Origin: Gammaproteobacteria bacterium
Lineage (GTDB): Bacteria; Pseudomonadota; Gammaproteobacteria; Chromatiales; Chromatiaceae
Length of the DNA: 33,102 nt
NCBI GenBank assembly: GCA_018812525.1
Contig: JAHJDE010000136.1
Span: 1 to 33,102, forward strand
Direction of reading: 5' to 3'
In this document: positions 8,542 through 16,195 of the stretch, piece after piece
How positions within the stretch are numbered: the stretch's first letter is position 1
Layout: the number at the start of each line of letters is the position of its first letter
The notes under the pieces: model-generated
The model's input: only the letters and a program-made list of their open reading frames with translations
The model's database searches: none
Told to the model about the DNA's origin: nothing
Program-made: the position numbers and the translations under genes

Positions 8542-8862
8542 TTGCACCCTGTCCACGATCTCCTTGGGGCAGAGGCCTTCATTGCCGCAGATCTTTTTCT
8601 CGGCGATCAGGTGGAGCAGGCTTTCCAGGCGCTGGCGCTGGCCTTCGTCCAATAGGAGTTCGATCCCTGCCGGATCGCGGAAATGGGCCAGGGTCACCCG
8701 ATGCCCAGTCGCCGAGACTTCGCATAGAATCCTGGCATTGCCTTTGAGCCCGGTCAGTTGGTCCTCGATGGGGACCTCCAACTCAAAGCTGCCCGCATCG
8801 CAGTCGCCGCAATAGCGACAACTCTCGCAATCAAGTCGGACTTTTTCCTTCGTCAGGGACAT
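8515..8862 (-). CDS. Small cysteine-rich protein, unknown function
   Basis: A 115-residue cytoplasmic protein with no recognised family. The N-terminus has four evenly spaced cysteines, Cys12-x2-Cys15-x2-Cys18-x2-Cys21 (CESCRYCGDC), and there is a further pair at Cys92 and Cys98 (ICGNEGLCPKEI). This suggests a zinc or iron-sulfur site, but the spacing does not match a standard ferredoxin. The middle is a mixed alpha/beta stretch without cysteine except Cys47. The ATG at 8862 has GAGAG a few bases upstream. It overlaps the 3' end of the convergent membrane-protein gene by 27 bases. Confidence 0.68.
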   Translation of the reverse strand: MSLTKEKVRLDCESCRYCGDCDAGSFELEVPIEDQLTGLKGNARILCEVSATGHRVTLAHFRDPAGIELLLDEGQRQRLESLLHLIAEKKICGNEGLCPKEIVDRVQSSTHSEVW

Positions 8863-9004
8863 AAGGCTCTCTCAGACGTCTTGAAGGGGACCTGAACAGT
8901 GGTCAAAGCCATTCAAGGATATCAAAAAGTTGACGATAGCAGCGAATGCCCGTTTCATGACGCTGCCCGCCGGGGCATTTTGAGCAGTGATGCAAGGTGA
9001 ATTC

Positions 9005-9340
9005 ATGGCCAGACTGGAAAAGACCCTGAATGCCTGGGGGGATGAAACCTTCGCCCAGACCCTGAAGGGCGAGATCGAGGCCCTTCCATCGGCCTCCTTG
9101 CCGTTGGCCTCCGGGACCGGCTATGTGGAGGGGGACGGCTTCTCCGTCACGATCCTGCATGCCGCCGCGGACCGGGAGGCCATCCGTGCCCGCATCGGCG
9201 TCTTCTTCAGCGAGATCATGGCCGGTTGTAGTTGCGGTGACGAGCCGGTGCCAACGAGCGCCTATTGCGAGCTTCTGGTGACCATCGACAAGTCGACGGC
9301 GGAGGCAATATTTACCCCGATGCCAGAGGGTTCATCCTAA
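9005..9340 (+). CDS. Conserved hypothetical protein with CSC motif
   Basis: A 111-residue soluble protein resembling a small family of proteobacterial hypotheticals that begin LEKxLxAWG and end near AGCSCGDEPVPTSAYCELLVTIDKSTAEA. Its function is unknown to me. The paired cysteines in GCSCGDEP and the nearby YCELL suggest metal binding or redox, but this is only inference. Two earlier in-frame starts exist (GTG 8987 and ATG 8990). ATG 9005 is preferred because AAGGTGA lies about 5 bases upstream and the conserved N-terminus begins there. It stands alone; a dispersed repeat follows its stop. Confidence 0.72.
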   Translation: MARLEKTLNAWGDETFAQTLKGEIEALPSASLPLASGTGYVEGDGFSVTILHAAADREAIRARIGVFFSEIMAGCSCGDEPVPTSAYCELLVTIDKSTAEAIFTPMPEGSS

Positions 9341-9359
9341 GTACTGCTCAAGGAATATG

Positions 9360-9490
9360 GTACGGGCGGGTTTAAAACCCGCCCGTACTGCGCATGGCCG
9401 CTCACCGGGAAGCTGAATGCATCGACGGAGATAATCCGGTGATCTTCTTCGCGCACTTCGCGTCCCTTGCGGTCGAAGGGAGGTTTTTAG
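9360..9490. repeat. Dispersed repeat family F, short copy with palindrome
   Basis: It begins with a near-perfect palindrome, GTACGGGCGGGTTT and its complement around one A (9360-9388). It then continues with CTGAATGCATCGACGGAGAT and a TTCGCGCACTTCGCG tail. The reverse complement of the same sequence, with substitutions, makes up 11995-12110. This copy lies between the gene ending at 9340 and the 3' end of mtgA. Confidence 0.65.
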
Positions 9491-9495
9491 GTTCA

Positions 9496-10221
9496 TCATA
9501 GTTCGCCAAGAAAACCCATCCCGCCCATGCGCCTCATCTGCCCCTGGATCCACCGCGCCCGCCGCTGGACATAGGCTGAAGGCGTGTTGGCCCGGAATCG
9601 CCGGGGATTGGGCAGCACGGCTGCCAGCAGGGCGGCCTTGGCCGGGGTCAGGCCGGCGGGGGCCTTTCCCAGCAATCGCCGGGATGCGGCATCGGCGCCG
9701 TAGATCCCCTCGCCGAACTGGGCGATGTTCAGATAGACCTCCAGTATCCTCTGCTTGGGCCAGGCCAGTTCCAGCAGCAGGGTGAAGTAGGACTCCAGCC
9801 CCTTGCGCAGATAACTGCGACCCGACCAGAGGAAGAGGTTTTTCGCCACCTGCTGGGAGATGGTGCTGCCGCCCCGCAGCCGTCTGCCGTGCCGGTTATG
9901 CTGGAAGGCCCTCCAGACTGCCGCGAAGTCGAAGCCCCCGTGGGTAGGAAACTTCTGATCCTCCGCCGCCATAACCGCCAGCGCCAGATGGGGTGATATC
10001 CCCTTCCATTCGACCCAGCGGTAGTGGATAGCGGCCTTTCCCTTGCCATCGAAGGTCCGTCCCAGCCAGTCCGCGATCATGAAGGCGCTGGCGGGGGGCG
10101 GCAGCCATCTCAGGCAGATCACCGGCAGCAGGGTGAGGAGAAAAAAGACCAACAGGAATCTCTGTAAAAGCACCCGCAGGCGCAAGGATCCTGCGGGAGC
10201 TGGTGCTGCCCCATTAAGCAT
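9496..10221 (-). CDS. mtgA: Monofunctional peptidoglycan transglycosylase
   Basis: MtgA polymerises lipid II into glycan strands at the periplasmic face of the inner membrane. The 241 residues start with a membrane anchor (about 18-40, LLQRFLLVFFLLTLLPVICL). The GT51 domain motifs follow in order: AAEDQKFPTHGGFD with the catalytic Glu, RRLRGGSTISQQVAKNLFLW, RKGLESYFTLLLE, KQRILEVYLN and GIYGADAASR. Length and order match the family, and no transpeptidase domain follows. The ATG at 10221 is the only start that leaves a normal anchor. The gene stands alone, with a repeat after its stop codon. Confidence 0.95.
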   Translation of the reverse strand: MLNGAAPAPAGSLRLRVLLQRFLLVFFLLTLLPVICLRWLPPPASAFMIADWLGRTFDGKGKAAIHYRWVEWKGISPHLALAVMAAEDQKFPTHGGFDFAAVWRAFQHNRHGRRLRGGSTISQQVAKNLFLWSGRSYLRKGLESYFTLLLELAWPKQRILEVYLNIAQFGEGIYGADAASRRLLGKAPAGLTPAKAALLAAVLPNPRRFRANTPSAYVQRRARWIQGQMRRMGGMGFLGEL

Positions 10222-10345
10222 CGCCGGCCCCCGCGGCAGGGAGAGGCTGGGCAGGTTCAGGGTGCAATCTCCATGACGATGTTCCCGGTCAATTCCAGCC
10301 CCAATCGGATCGGGTTGTCATTTCGTTCCATTTCGTCGGAACTAC

Positions 10346-10780
10346 TCATATATTGGTCTTTTCATAGGGCTTCAGTGCATCACGAAGCCGTGCGGGAATG
10401 GCGCAGGGCCTTCCCAGTTCAACGTCGAGCGCCACATGGACGGTCTCCGCCGTGGCCCTCGGCTCACCATCACCGCCCCGAAAGAGGTAGTGGAGGCTGA
10501 ATGAGCTTTCGCCCAAACGCTTCAGGCTCAATTCGATAAGGGTAGTATCACCCAGACGCAAGGGCTTCTTATAGTCCGCCTCGGCATGGACCAGGGGCAG
10601 CGCAAATACCGCCTCCCGCAGGATGCCGTCCAGGGGGTGACCAATGGCGGTCATGAAAATCTCATAGGTCTCATGGGCATAGCGGAAGAAATGGGCGAAG
10701 AAGACCATCCCCGCCAGGTCCACATCCTGAAAGGGTATGCTGATCCGGTGATGGAAGGGGGGATTGGGTGGAGGGTTCAT
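10346..10780 (-). CDS. Hotdog-fold acyl-CoA thioesterase, possible DHNA-CoA thioesterase
   Basis: A 144-residue 4-hydroxybenzoyl-CoA thioesterase-type hotdog protein. The active-site stretch FQDVDLAGMVFFAHFFRYAHETYE contains the catalytic Asp and the helix of the fold, and the ADYKKPLRLGDTTLIELSL strand region is typical. Such enzymes cleave CoA from aromatic or acyl substrates in the cytoplasm. Because menC, menA, menB, menF and menD lie within a few kilobases, hydrolysis of 1,4-dihydroxy-2-naphthoyl-CoA (the MenI step) is a reasonable guess, but sequence alone cannot separate this from other thioesterases. The ATG at 10780 gives the compact family N-terminus; the frame is open further upstream but runs into the lpxD promoter region. 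Confidence 0.85.
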   Translation of the reverse strand: MNPPPNPPFHHRISIPFQDVDLAGMVFFAHFFRYAHETYEIFMTAIGHPLDGILREAVFALPLVHAEADYKKPLRLGDTTLIELSLKRLGESSFSLHYLFRGGDGEPRATAETVHVALDVELGRPCAIPARLRDALKPYEKTNI

Positions 10781-10933
10781 ACCTTGATTTCCTTTGATTG
10801 TCAGGCTAACGAGCGCTTCGCGACCTCCAGGGTAATAAGCAGATATTAAAGGGAAACCGGCTCCGCAACCATCGTGGCGGCGGGGCATGCTAGGATGAAA
10901 TCTCCGGCGGATTGAAGACGATGGAGGGGATGA

Positions 10934-11977
10934 ATGCCTGAATTTCGATTGCATCAGTTACTTGCACAGTTGGGACTCGATGCCCCCGAGGCCCCGGATA
11001 TCCCTATTCGAGGCCTGGCCACCCTGGAAGATGCGGGACCGGATCAAATCGCCTTTGCCGAATCCAAACGGTATCTGGAACAGGTTATTGCGACCCAGGC
11101 GGCCCTGGTCCTGGCCCCCGCCGACTTTCCCCCTATGCCGGACAGGCACCTGTTGCGCGTCGAAAAGCCCCGACTGTCCTTTCTCCGACTGGCCGAGTGC
11201 TTCGTGGAAGGCCCGGCCTTTAGCGGCATTCACCCCGCTGCCAGCGTGCATCCCGAGGCCAACCTTGCTGCTGGTGTCTCCATCGGTGCCTGTGCAGTTA
11301 TTTCGAGAGCTGTCCGGGTCAGCACCAACAGCCTTATCGGGCCGGGTGTCTTTCTGGGCGAGGGGGTGAGCATAGGCGCGGATTGCCGTATCGACGCCAA
11401 CGTCAGCATCCTGCCGGGGGTCAGCATCGGCGACCGGGTGATCATCCGCAGCAATACCAGCATTGGCGGCGAGGGCTTCGGCTATGTTTGGATCGAGGAC
11501 CACCACCACCCGGTGCCACAGCTCGGCCGGGTGGTCATCGATGATGGGGTCGAGATCGGCTGCAACTGCTGTATCGACCGGGCAACCTTAGGCGTTACCC
11601 GGATCGGGCGCGGCACCAAGATCGACAACCAGGTCCACATCGCCCACAACTGTGAGATCGGCGAGCACGTCATACTGGTCGCCCAACTGGGGCTGGCCGG
11701 TGGTGTCAAAATCGGGGCCGGGGCCTTGCTGGGGGGACAGGTCGCCGTGGCCAACAATGTCAGTATCGGCGCCGGCGCCAAGGTGGGGGCCTGCACCGGG
11801 GTCATGCAGGACATTGCCCCGGGAGAAGCGGTCCTGGGGGCACCTTCGCGCGAACGGCGGCAGTTCATGAAGGAACAGGCCTCTCTGAGCCGGCTGCCGG
11901 ATGCACTGAAGCAGATAAAGGCGATGCAGCGGGAGCTGGATGCCCTGCGCGGACGGCTGGCGGCGTTGGAGAAATAA
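10934..11977 (+). CDS. lpxD: UDP-3-O-(3-hydroxyacyl)glucosamine N-acyltransferase
   Basis: LpxD adds the N-linked 3-hydroxyacyl chain in lipid A synthesis, using acyl-ACP. The 347 residues have the usual order: a uridine-binding N-terminal domain (about 1-100), a left-handed beta helix built of hexapeptide repeats (about 100-300: IHPAASVHPEANLAAGVSIG onward) and a C-terminal helix. The catalytic His is in QVHIAHNCEIG (His238). SIGGEGFGYV and CIDRATLG are strongly conserved LpxD stretches. GGAGGGG lies just before the ATG. It is not next to bamA, fabZ or lpxA, its usual partners, so it may be a second copy or a relocated gene. Confidence 0.93.
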   Translation: MPEFRLHQLLAQLGLDAPEAPDIPIRGLATLEDAGPDQIAFAESKRYLEQVIATQAALVLAPADFPPMPDRHLLRVEKPRLSFLRLAECFVEGPAFSGIHPAASVHPEANLAAGVSIGACAVISRAVRVSTNSLIGPGVFLGEGVSIGADCRIDANVSILPGVSIGDRVIIRSNTSIGGEGFGYVWIEDHHHPVPQLGRVVIDDGVEIGCNCCIDRATLGVTRIGRGTKIDNQVHIAHNCEIGEHVILVAQLGLAGGVKIGAGALLGGQVAVANNVSIGAGAKVGACTGVMQDIAPGEAVLGAPSRERRQFMKEQASLSRLPDALKQIKAMQRELDALRGRLAALEK

Positions 11978-11994
11978 CCCTAGAACCTCCTTTC

Positions 11995-12186
11995 AACCGC
12001 GAAGGACACGAAGGAAATCACTGGATTATCTCCGTCGGGGCATTCAGCCTCCGGGTAAAGGGCCATGCGCGGTTTTGTACGGGCCGGTTTGTGCGGGCGG
12101 TTTTGTACGGGCGGGTTTGTACGGGCGGGTTTGTACGGGCGGGTTTCAAACCCGCCCCTACGATATTCTTTGTGTTCTTTGCGGTT
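11995..12186. mobile_element. Repeat family F, long copy, MITE-like with internal 14-bp tandem repeats
   Basis: The ends AACCGCGAAGGACACGAAGG (11995-12014) and TCTTTGTGTTCTTTGCGGTT (12167-12186) are inverted repeats matching at 16 of 20 positions. Inside, five copies of a 14-mer close to CGGGTTTGTACGGG run from 12070 to 12139, followed by the palindrome GGGCGGGTTTCAAACCCGCC. The right end overlaps the TAA stop codon of menC (12185-12187). The left half is related to the repeat at 9360-9490. Confidence 0.65.
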
Positions 12187-13234
12187 ACAACGAGGAATTT
12201 GGGATAACCCCGGATTTCGTCAGCCTGACAACGCCATTCTCGATCCTCGGCGGCCGGGCCAGATCCTCGGCCAGCCACTGGCTGGTGGCCAGCCCATGGG
12301 CCATGCCTGTACCCGCCCGCCCCAATGCGGCGGCCAGGTGGACCGCCGTCCAGACGCCTACGGCGCTGTCGACGCTGGTGGTGACCAGCGTTTCCATGCC
12401 TGCCCCCTGTGCCTGCCGGGCAATCCGCAGCGCCACCCTTGCCCCGCCGAGGACCATGGGCTTCAAGCAGATCCGCCGCACCGGCGGGTTATTCAGCAAG
12501 GCATCGAGATCGAACCGTGGCAGAGACTCGTCCAGGGTGATGGGTATTGGGCTGGACTCCTGCAACCGGCGCAGACCGGGGATATGGGGGACCGCCAGAG
12601 GCTCCTCGATGGACTCGATCGGCAGCTCCTTGACGGCATCCATCAGCCGCAGCGCTTCCTCCAGGCCCCAGGCCTGATTACCATCCAGACGCAGGCGGGA
12701 CCCGGCGGGCAGCCTTTCGCCCAGGTGCCGCAATCGCTTGATTTCTGCACCGGCGGGGGCAAGGCCGAGCTTCAGTTTGATCACCGGGCAGCCCCCGGCC
12801 TCGTCGAGCCGATCCAGCACGGTATCGTCCAAGACGCCGAGATTGGCATTGACCTTCACCTCGGCAACGGCATCGGGGTTGAGCCAGCGGGCAATGCCAA
12901 TCCCCTGCCTTTGGGAGAGCAGATCCAGCAGGGCGGTTTCGAGGCCGCAGCGGACGGCGGGAGGAATAGGGCCGCCGGCGTCCAACCGCCGAAGCAATTC
13001 AGCTGCGTCCCGGCCCGCGGTGGCGGGAATCAGCCGTTGCAGCCAGGAAACCGCCTCGGCCAGGGTCTCCGTGCCCGCCTCCGGCAAGGGTGCGCAATCG
13101 CCGATCCCCTCCAGCCCCTCCGCTCGAAGCCGGACGAGCCAGCCCTCCCGCCAATCCAGCCGGCCGTGACGGCTGATCCAGGGCCGGCGCAGGGGAAGTC
13201 GATAGGGGATAAAACGGCTTGATTGGATAAGCAT
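12185..13234 (-). CDS. menC: o-Succinylbenzoate synthase
   Basis: MenC dehydrates SHCHC to o-succinylbenzoate in menaquinone synthesis. It is an enolase-superfamily protein of 349 residues. Catalytic landmarks are in order: the KxK motif in PVIKLKLG, metal ligands in LRLDGNQAW, SIEEPL and TLDESL, and the second Lys in ICLKPMVLGG. VTTSVDSAVGVW and the end of the barrel are complete. The ATG at 13234 has AGAGG about 10 bases upstream. It follows menB and menA on the same strand but is separated from menA by a 433-base repeat-filled gap. Its stop codon lies inside the end of a MITE-like element. Confidence 0.95.
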   Translation of the reverse strand: MLIQSSRFIPYRLPLRRPWISRHGRLDWREGWLVRLRAEGLEGIGDCAPLPEAGTETLAEAVSWLQRLIPATAGRDAAELLRRLDAGGPIPPAVRCGLETALLDLLSQRQGIGIARWLNPDAVAEVKVNANLGVLDDTVLDRLDEAGGCPVIKLKLGLAPAGAEIKRLRHLGERLPAGSRLRLDGNQAWGLEEALRLMDAVKELPIESIEEPLAVPHIPGLRRLQESSPIPITLDESLPRFDLDALLNNPPVRRICLKPMVLGGARVALRIARQAQGAGMETLVTTSVDSAVGVWTAVHLAAALGRAGTGMAHGLATSQWLAEDLARPPRIENGVVRLTKSGVIPNSSL

Positions 13235-13306
13235 CGGGCCAAGGCCTCTTTTTTCATGGCGCCTTTATTCATCGTCAAGCTCCCGAATTTTTCAAGGGGT
13301 AAAGGA

Positions 13307-13678
13307 GCCCGTAGGATGCCGGTGAGCGAGAGCGAACCGCATCGTTTGTGTCGGCGTCGCCCGCGATCGGTGCAGTTCGTGCCTCACCGCACCCTACGGC
13401 CCTTATTTTTGCGCAAAGGCGCTTAACCTGCGGGTACGGTCGGCTTCGTGCTCCAGCCCAACCACGCCGGAGCCTGGGAACGATCAAGGCAGCAGCCCGT
13501 AGGATGCCGGTGAGGCACGAACCGCATCGTTCGTGTCGGCGTCGCCCGCGATCGGTGCGGTTCGTGCCTCACCGCACCCTACGGCCCTTTTTTTGCGCAA
13601 AGGGGCTTGACCTGCGGGTACGGTCGGCTTCGTGCTCCAGCCCAACCACGCCGGAGCCTGGGAACGATCAAGGCAGCA
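13307..13678. repeat. Tandem duplication (about 188 bp per unit) including the 3' end of menA
   Basis: Unit 1 (13307-13494) and unit 2 (13495-13678) are nearly identical. Each holds a copy of repeat family B (13307-13402 and 13495-13587), whose ends GTAGGATGCCGGTGAG and CTCACCGCACCCTAC are inverted. A shared spacer ends in GATCAAGGCAGCAG. In unit 2 this last part is the functional 3' end of menA, including the TGA at 13668-13670, so unit 1 carries a duplicate of the last menA codons. A third family B copy lies at 19429-19524. The rest of the gap between menC and menA holds nothing else recognised. Confidence 0.8.
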
Positions 13679-14534
13679 GCGACAGGGCCAGCAGCAGTCC
13701 CAGGGCCAGTTGGTACTGGGCGGTCTGTGCCAGCAGGCGGTTGAGTCCGCTGTCGATGGACTGCCTTTCGAGCCGAAACAACAAGCCCAGCGCCAGGGGC
13801 AGGGCAAGCAGGGGCAGCCAGCGCCACAGGGGATCGGGATTGATCGTCAGACAGAGCGCCAGGGGGACAAGCAGCAACAGGCCGTAGAGCCTTCGTGTGG
13901 TAGAGCGGCCGAGGAGGATGGCCAGGGTGCGCCGCCCAGCTCGGCGGTCGGTCTCACGGTCGCGGTAGTTGTTGATCAGCAGCACGGCGGCGGCTGGCAG
14001 GCCTGCGACGAGTCCGCCAATCAAGGCCGGACCGGTGAGACTTGCCGTCAGCAGGTAATAGGTACCGCCGACGGCGGCCAGGCCAAAAAAGAGTAGTACG
14101 AAAATCTCACCCAGGGGGGTATGGGAGACAGGCCAGGGGCCGCCGCTATAGGCGTGGGCGGCGGCCAGGGAGGCCAGCCCCAGAAGCACAATGGGCCAGC
14201 CACCGACCCAGGCCAGATAGAACCCGATCAGGAAGGCGGCGGCAAAGCAGGCAAAGGCCCCGCGCCGCACCTGCCCGCTGCTCAGCCAGCCCTCCGCCGT
14301 GGCGCGCCGGGGTCCGAGACGATCCGGGGTATCGGCGCCCCGTTCGAAATCGGCGGCGTCGTTGTGCAGATTGACGCCGATCTGAATACAGAGGGCGGCG
14401 ACCAGGGCGGCCAGCCAGGGAATGGCGTGGAATACACCGCCATCGGCATGGACCAATGCCGCACCCACCAGGAGGGGCGTCACCGAGAGGCTCAGGGTCT
14501 TGGGGCGGGCGGCGAGGAGCCAGTGGGTCAGCAA
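13668..14534 (-). CDS. menA: 1,4-Dihydroxy-2-naphthoate polyprenyltransferase
   Basis: MenA attaches the polyprenyl chain to DHNA in the inner membrane, giving demethylmenaquinone. The 288-residue protein is a UbiA-superfamily membrane protein with about eight or nine hydrophobic segments. The two Asp-rich motifs are clear: NLHNDAADFERGADTPDRLG and NNYRDRETDRRAGRRTLA. The N-terminus LLAARPKTLSLSVTPLLVG is typical. It starts 12 bases after the menB stop, so menB-menA form one transcript. Its last codons lie in a tandemly duplicated segment. Confidence 0.95.
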   Translation of the reverse strand: MLTHWLLAARPKTLSLSVTPLLVGAALVHADGGVFHAIPWLAALVAALCIQIGVNLHNDAADFERGADTPDRLGPRRATAEGWLSSGQVRRGAFACFAAAFLIGFYLAWVGGWPIVLLGLASLAAAHAYSGGPWPVSHTPLGEIFVLLFFGLAAVGGTYYLLTASLTGPALIGGLVAGLPAAAVLLINNYRDRETDRRAGRRTLAILLGRSTTRRLYGLLLLVPLALCLTINPDPLWRWLPLLALPLALGLLFRLERQSIDSGLNRLLAQTAQYQLALGLLLALSLLP

Positions 14535-14546
14535 GTCAGTGATTCT

Positions 14547-15368
14547 TCAAGGCCGGCGCGAAAATTTGGCGAAATCGGGCGGCCGCTTCTCCAGAAAGGC
14601 ATCGCGGCCCTCCTGCCCCTCCCCGGTCATGTAGAAGAGGGCGGTAGCATTCCCGGCAAGCTCCTGGATGCCCGCCAGGCCATCGGTATCGGCATTGAAC
14701 CCCGCCTTGATCATGCGCAGGGCGGTGGGCGATAGCCTCAGCATCTCCCGGCACCAGCGGACGGTTTCCTCTTCCAGTTGGGCCAGGGGGACGACGGTAT
14801 TGACCAGCCCCATCGCCAGGGCCTGTTGGGCGTCGTATTGGCGGCAGAGGAACCAGATCTCCTTGGCCTTCTTCAGGCCGACCGTGCGGGCCAGGATACC
14901 GGCGCCGAGCCCGGCGTCGAAGCTGCCGACCCTTGGACCGGTCTGGCCGAAACGTGCGTTGTCGGCGGCGATGGTCAGGTCGCATACCAGGTGCAGCACA
15001 TGGCCGCCGCCGATGGCGTAGCCCGCCACCATGGCGACCACGGGCTTGGGTAGGCGGCGGATCTGCATCTGAAGATCCAGCACGTTGAGGTGCTGCACCC
15101 CGGCCTGGTCGCGATAGCCGCCGTCCTCGCCGCGCACCTTCTGATCGCCCCCGGCACAGAAGGCCTCAGGCCCCTCGCCGGTGAGGATGATTACACCGAT
15201 CTCCGGGTCGTGGTGGGCGTGATGGAAGGCAGCGATCAGTTCGTTGATGGTCTCGGGCCGGAAGGCGTTGCGCACTTGGGGCCGGTCGATGCTGATGCGG
15301 GCGATGCCCTCCGCTTTGAGGTAGCGGATGTCGGTGAAGGGCGTGTCGCAGGCGTTTTGCCAATCCAT
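14547..15368 (-). CDS. menB: 1,4-Dihydroxy-2-naphthoyl-CoA synthase
   Basis: MenB closes the second ring of the naphthoquinone by Dieckmann-type condensation of o-succinylbenzoyl-CoA. The 273-residue crotonase-fold protein is very like the E. coli enzyme across its length: [37 protein letters not shown] with the oxyanion-hole Gly residues, [43 protein letters not shown] and the end [21 protein letters not shown] precedes the ATG at 15368. It is the first gene of menB-menA. A REP-like hairpin stands between it and the upstream TlpA-like gene. Confidence 0.97.
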   Translation of the reverse strand: MDWQNACDTPFTDIRYLKAEGIARISIDRPQVRNAFRPETINELIAAFHHAHHDPEIGVIILTGEGPEAFCAGGDQKVRGEDGGYRDQAGVQHLNVLDLQMQIRRLPKPVVAMVAGYAIGGGHVLHLVCDLTIAADNARFGQTGPRVGSFDAGLGAGILARTVGLKKAKEIWFLCRQYDAQQALAMGLVNTVVPLAQLEEETVRWCREMLRLSPTALRMIKAGFNADTDGLAGIQELAGNATALFYMTGEGQEGRDAFLEKRPPDFAKFSRRP

Positions 15369-15414
15369 CCTGAAATTCCTCGATCAATCTCTCGCAAAAA
15401 ATAACGATCTCTTT

Positions 15415-15460
15415 TCGCGGCAGAGCCGCTCCCACGGCGGCGGGAGCGGCTCTGCCGCGA
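15415..15460. repeat. REP-like hairpin upstream of menB
   Basis: The arms 15415-15433 and 15442-15460 (GGGAGCGGCTCTGCCGCGA) pair perfectly over 19 bases. The hairpin is followed by ATAATAGGCGG, as the related copy at 33036-33085 is followed by AAATAGGCGG. It lies between the TlpA-like gene and menB. Confidence 0.75.
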
Positions 15461-15541
15461 TAATAGGCGGGCGGCGCGAAGGATGGCAAGGACGCTTCGC
15501 CTCGGCATTTCAGGCGATCTTTGCGCCTTTGCGCGAACTAA

Positions 15542-16066
15542 TCAACTGATCAGCAGCAGCTCGATGGCCCTCTGCATCCGGGGCGAATCCCACTGGCGCC
15601 CCCCTTCGGCCTTGTAAACCAGCCGGCCCGAGCGGGTGGACAGATAGGTCGTCGGCAACCCCTGTACGCCGAAGGCCGAGGAGACGCTGCCGGTCGGATC
15701 GGGCAGAAGGGGGAAGGGGTGGGGGTTCTTGGCCGCGTAGTCCTGCAACTGCTCGGCCGTCTGTCCCATGGCGATGGCCAGGATATTGAAGGGCCTGTCC
15801 TTCCACTGCTCCCAAAGGCGCCCCATGGAGGCCATCTCGGCGAGGCAGGGCGAGCATCCTGTGGACCAGAAATTGAGCATCAGGATTCGCCCCTGATACT
15901 GCTCGGGACCCTGCTCCTTGCCCGCCAGATCGGCAAGCTTGAAGGCGGGGATGGGCCGGGTCTCCCCCAGGTACTCCAATGGGGGTTTTTCGGGGATGAA
16001 TTCGGCGCGCAGGACGGGAGCGGCGAGGCCGAGTCCCAGGGCCGTGAGGAAGCGGCGGCGGTGCAT
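15542..16066 (-). CDS. TlpA/ResA-like thioredoxin-fold protein, exported
   Basis: A 174-residue periplasmic thiol-redox protein of the TlpA/ResA type. The N-terminus MHRRRFLTALGLGLAAPVLRA is a signal peptide with an RRxFL twin-arginine-like motif. The thioredoxin fold follows: LMLNFWSTGCSPCLAEM with the CSPC active site (Cys71, Cys74) and the cis-Pro loop QGLPTTYL. Proteins of this kind often reduce apocytochrome c or copper-site thiols, which would fit the many c-type cytochromes and the copper enzyme encoded 5-15 kb away, but no direct link is shown. The ATG at 16066 has AGGAGAG 6 bases upstream. An FNR-like site lies upstream. It is on the same strand as menB. Confidence 0.88.
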   Translation of the reverse strand: MHRRRFLTALGLGLAAPVLRAEFIPEKPPLEYLGETRPIPAFKLADLAGKEQGPEQYQGRILMLNFWSTGCSPCLAEMASMGRLWEQWKDRPFNILAIAMGQTAEQLQDYAAKNPHPFPLLPDPTGSVSSAFGVQGLPTTYLSTRSGRLVYKAEGGRQWDSPRMQRAIELLLIS

Positions 16067-16126
16067 GGACAGCTCTCCTGAAAATGAGGAACGGAGGGAT
16101 TCTGCCGTCCCGCTCCCCTTATTGCC

Positions 16127-16140
16127 TTAATCTTGATCAA
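16127..16140. promoter_or_regulatory. Possible FNR-type site upstream of the TlpA-like gene
   Basis: TTAAT-CTTG-ATCAA differs from the FNR consensus TTGAT-N4-ATCAA at one base. Its centre lies about 68 bases upstream of the ATG at 16066. A CAGAAT hexamer on the minus strand (16104-16099) sits about 32 bases downstream, close to the -10 position expected for an FNR-activated promoter. A chance match is possible. Confidence 0.35.
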
Positions 16141-16195
16141 ATCGTAGGGTTGGCGGCCATGAGATGCTGCCCGGCGTTGGCACGGAACGAAGAAT

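Noticed and set aside
10781-10954. N-terminal extension of the thioesterase
   Set aside because: The extra 58 residues are low-complexity and overlap the lpxD upstream region; the hotdog fold starts just after the ATG at 10780.
12070-12139. CRISPR-like array
   Set aside because: The repeats are 14 bp with no spacers and no cas genes; this is a simple tandem repeat inside a MITE-like element.
12065-13222. 385-codon plus-strand frame opposite menC
   Set aside because: Starts within a tandem repeat and runs antisense to a complete menC; Gln/Gly-rich, non-protein-like composition.
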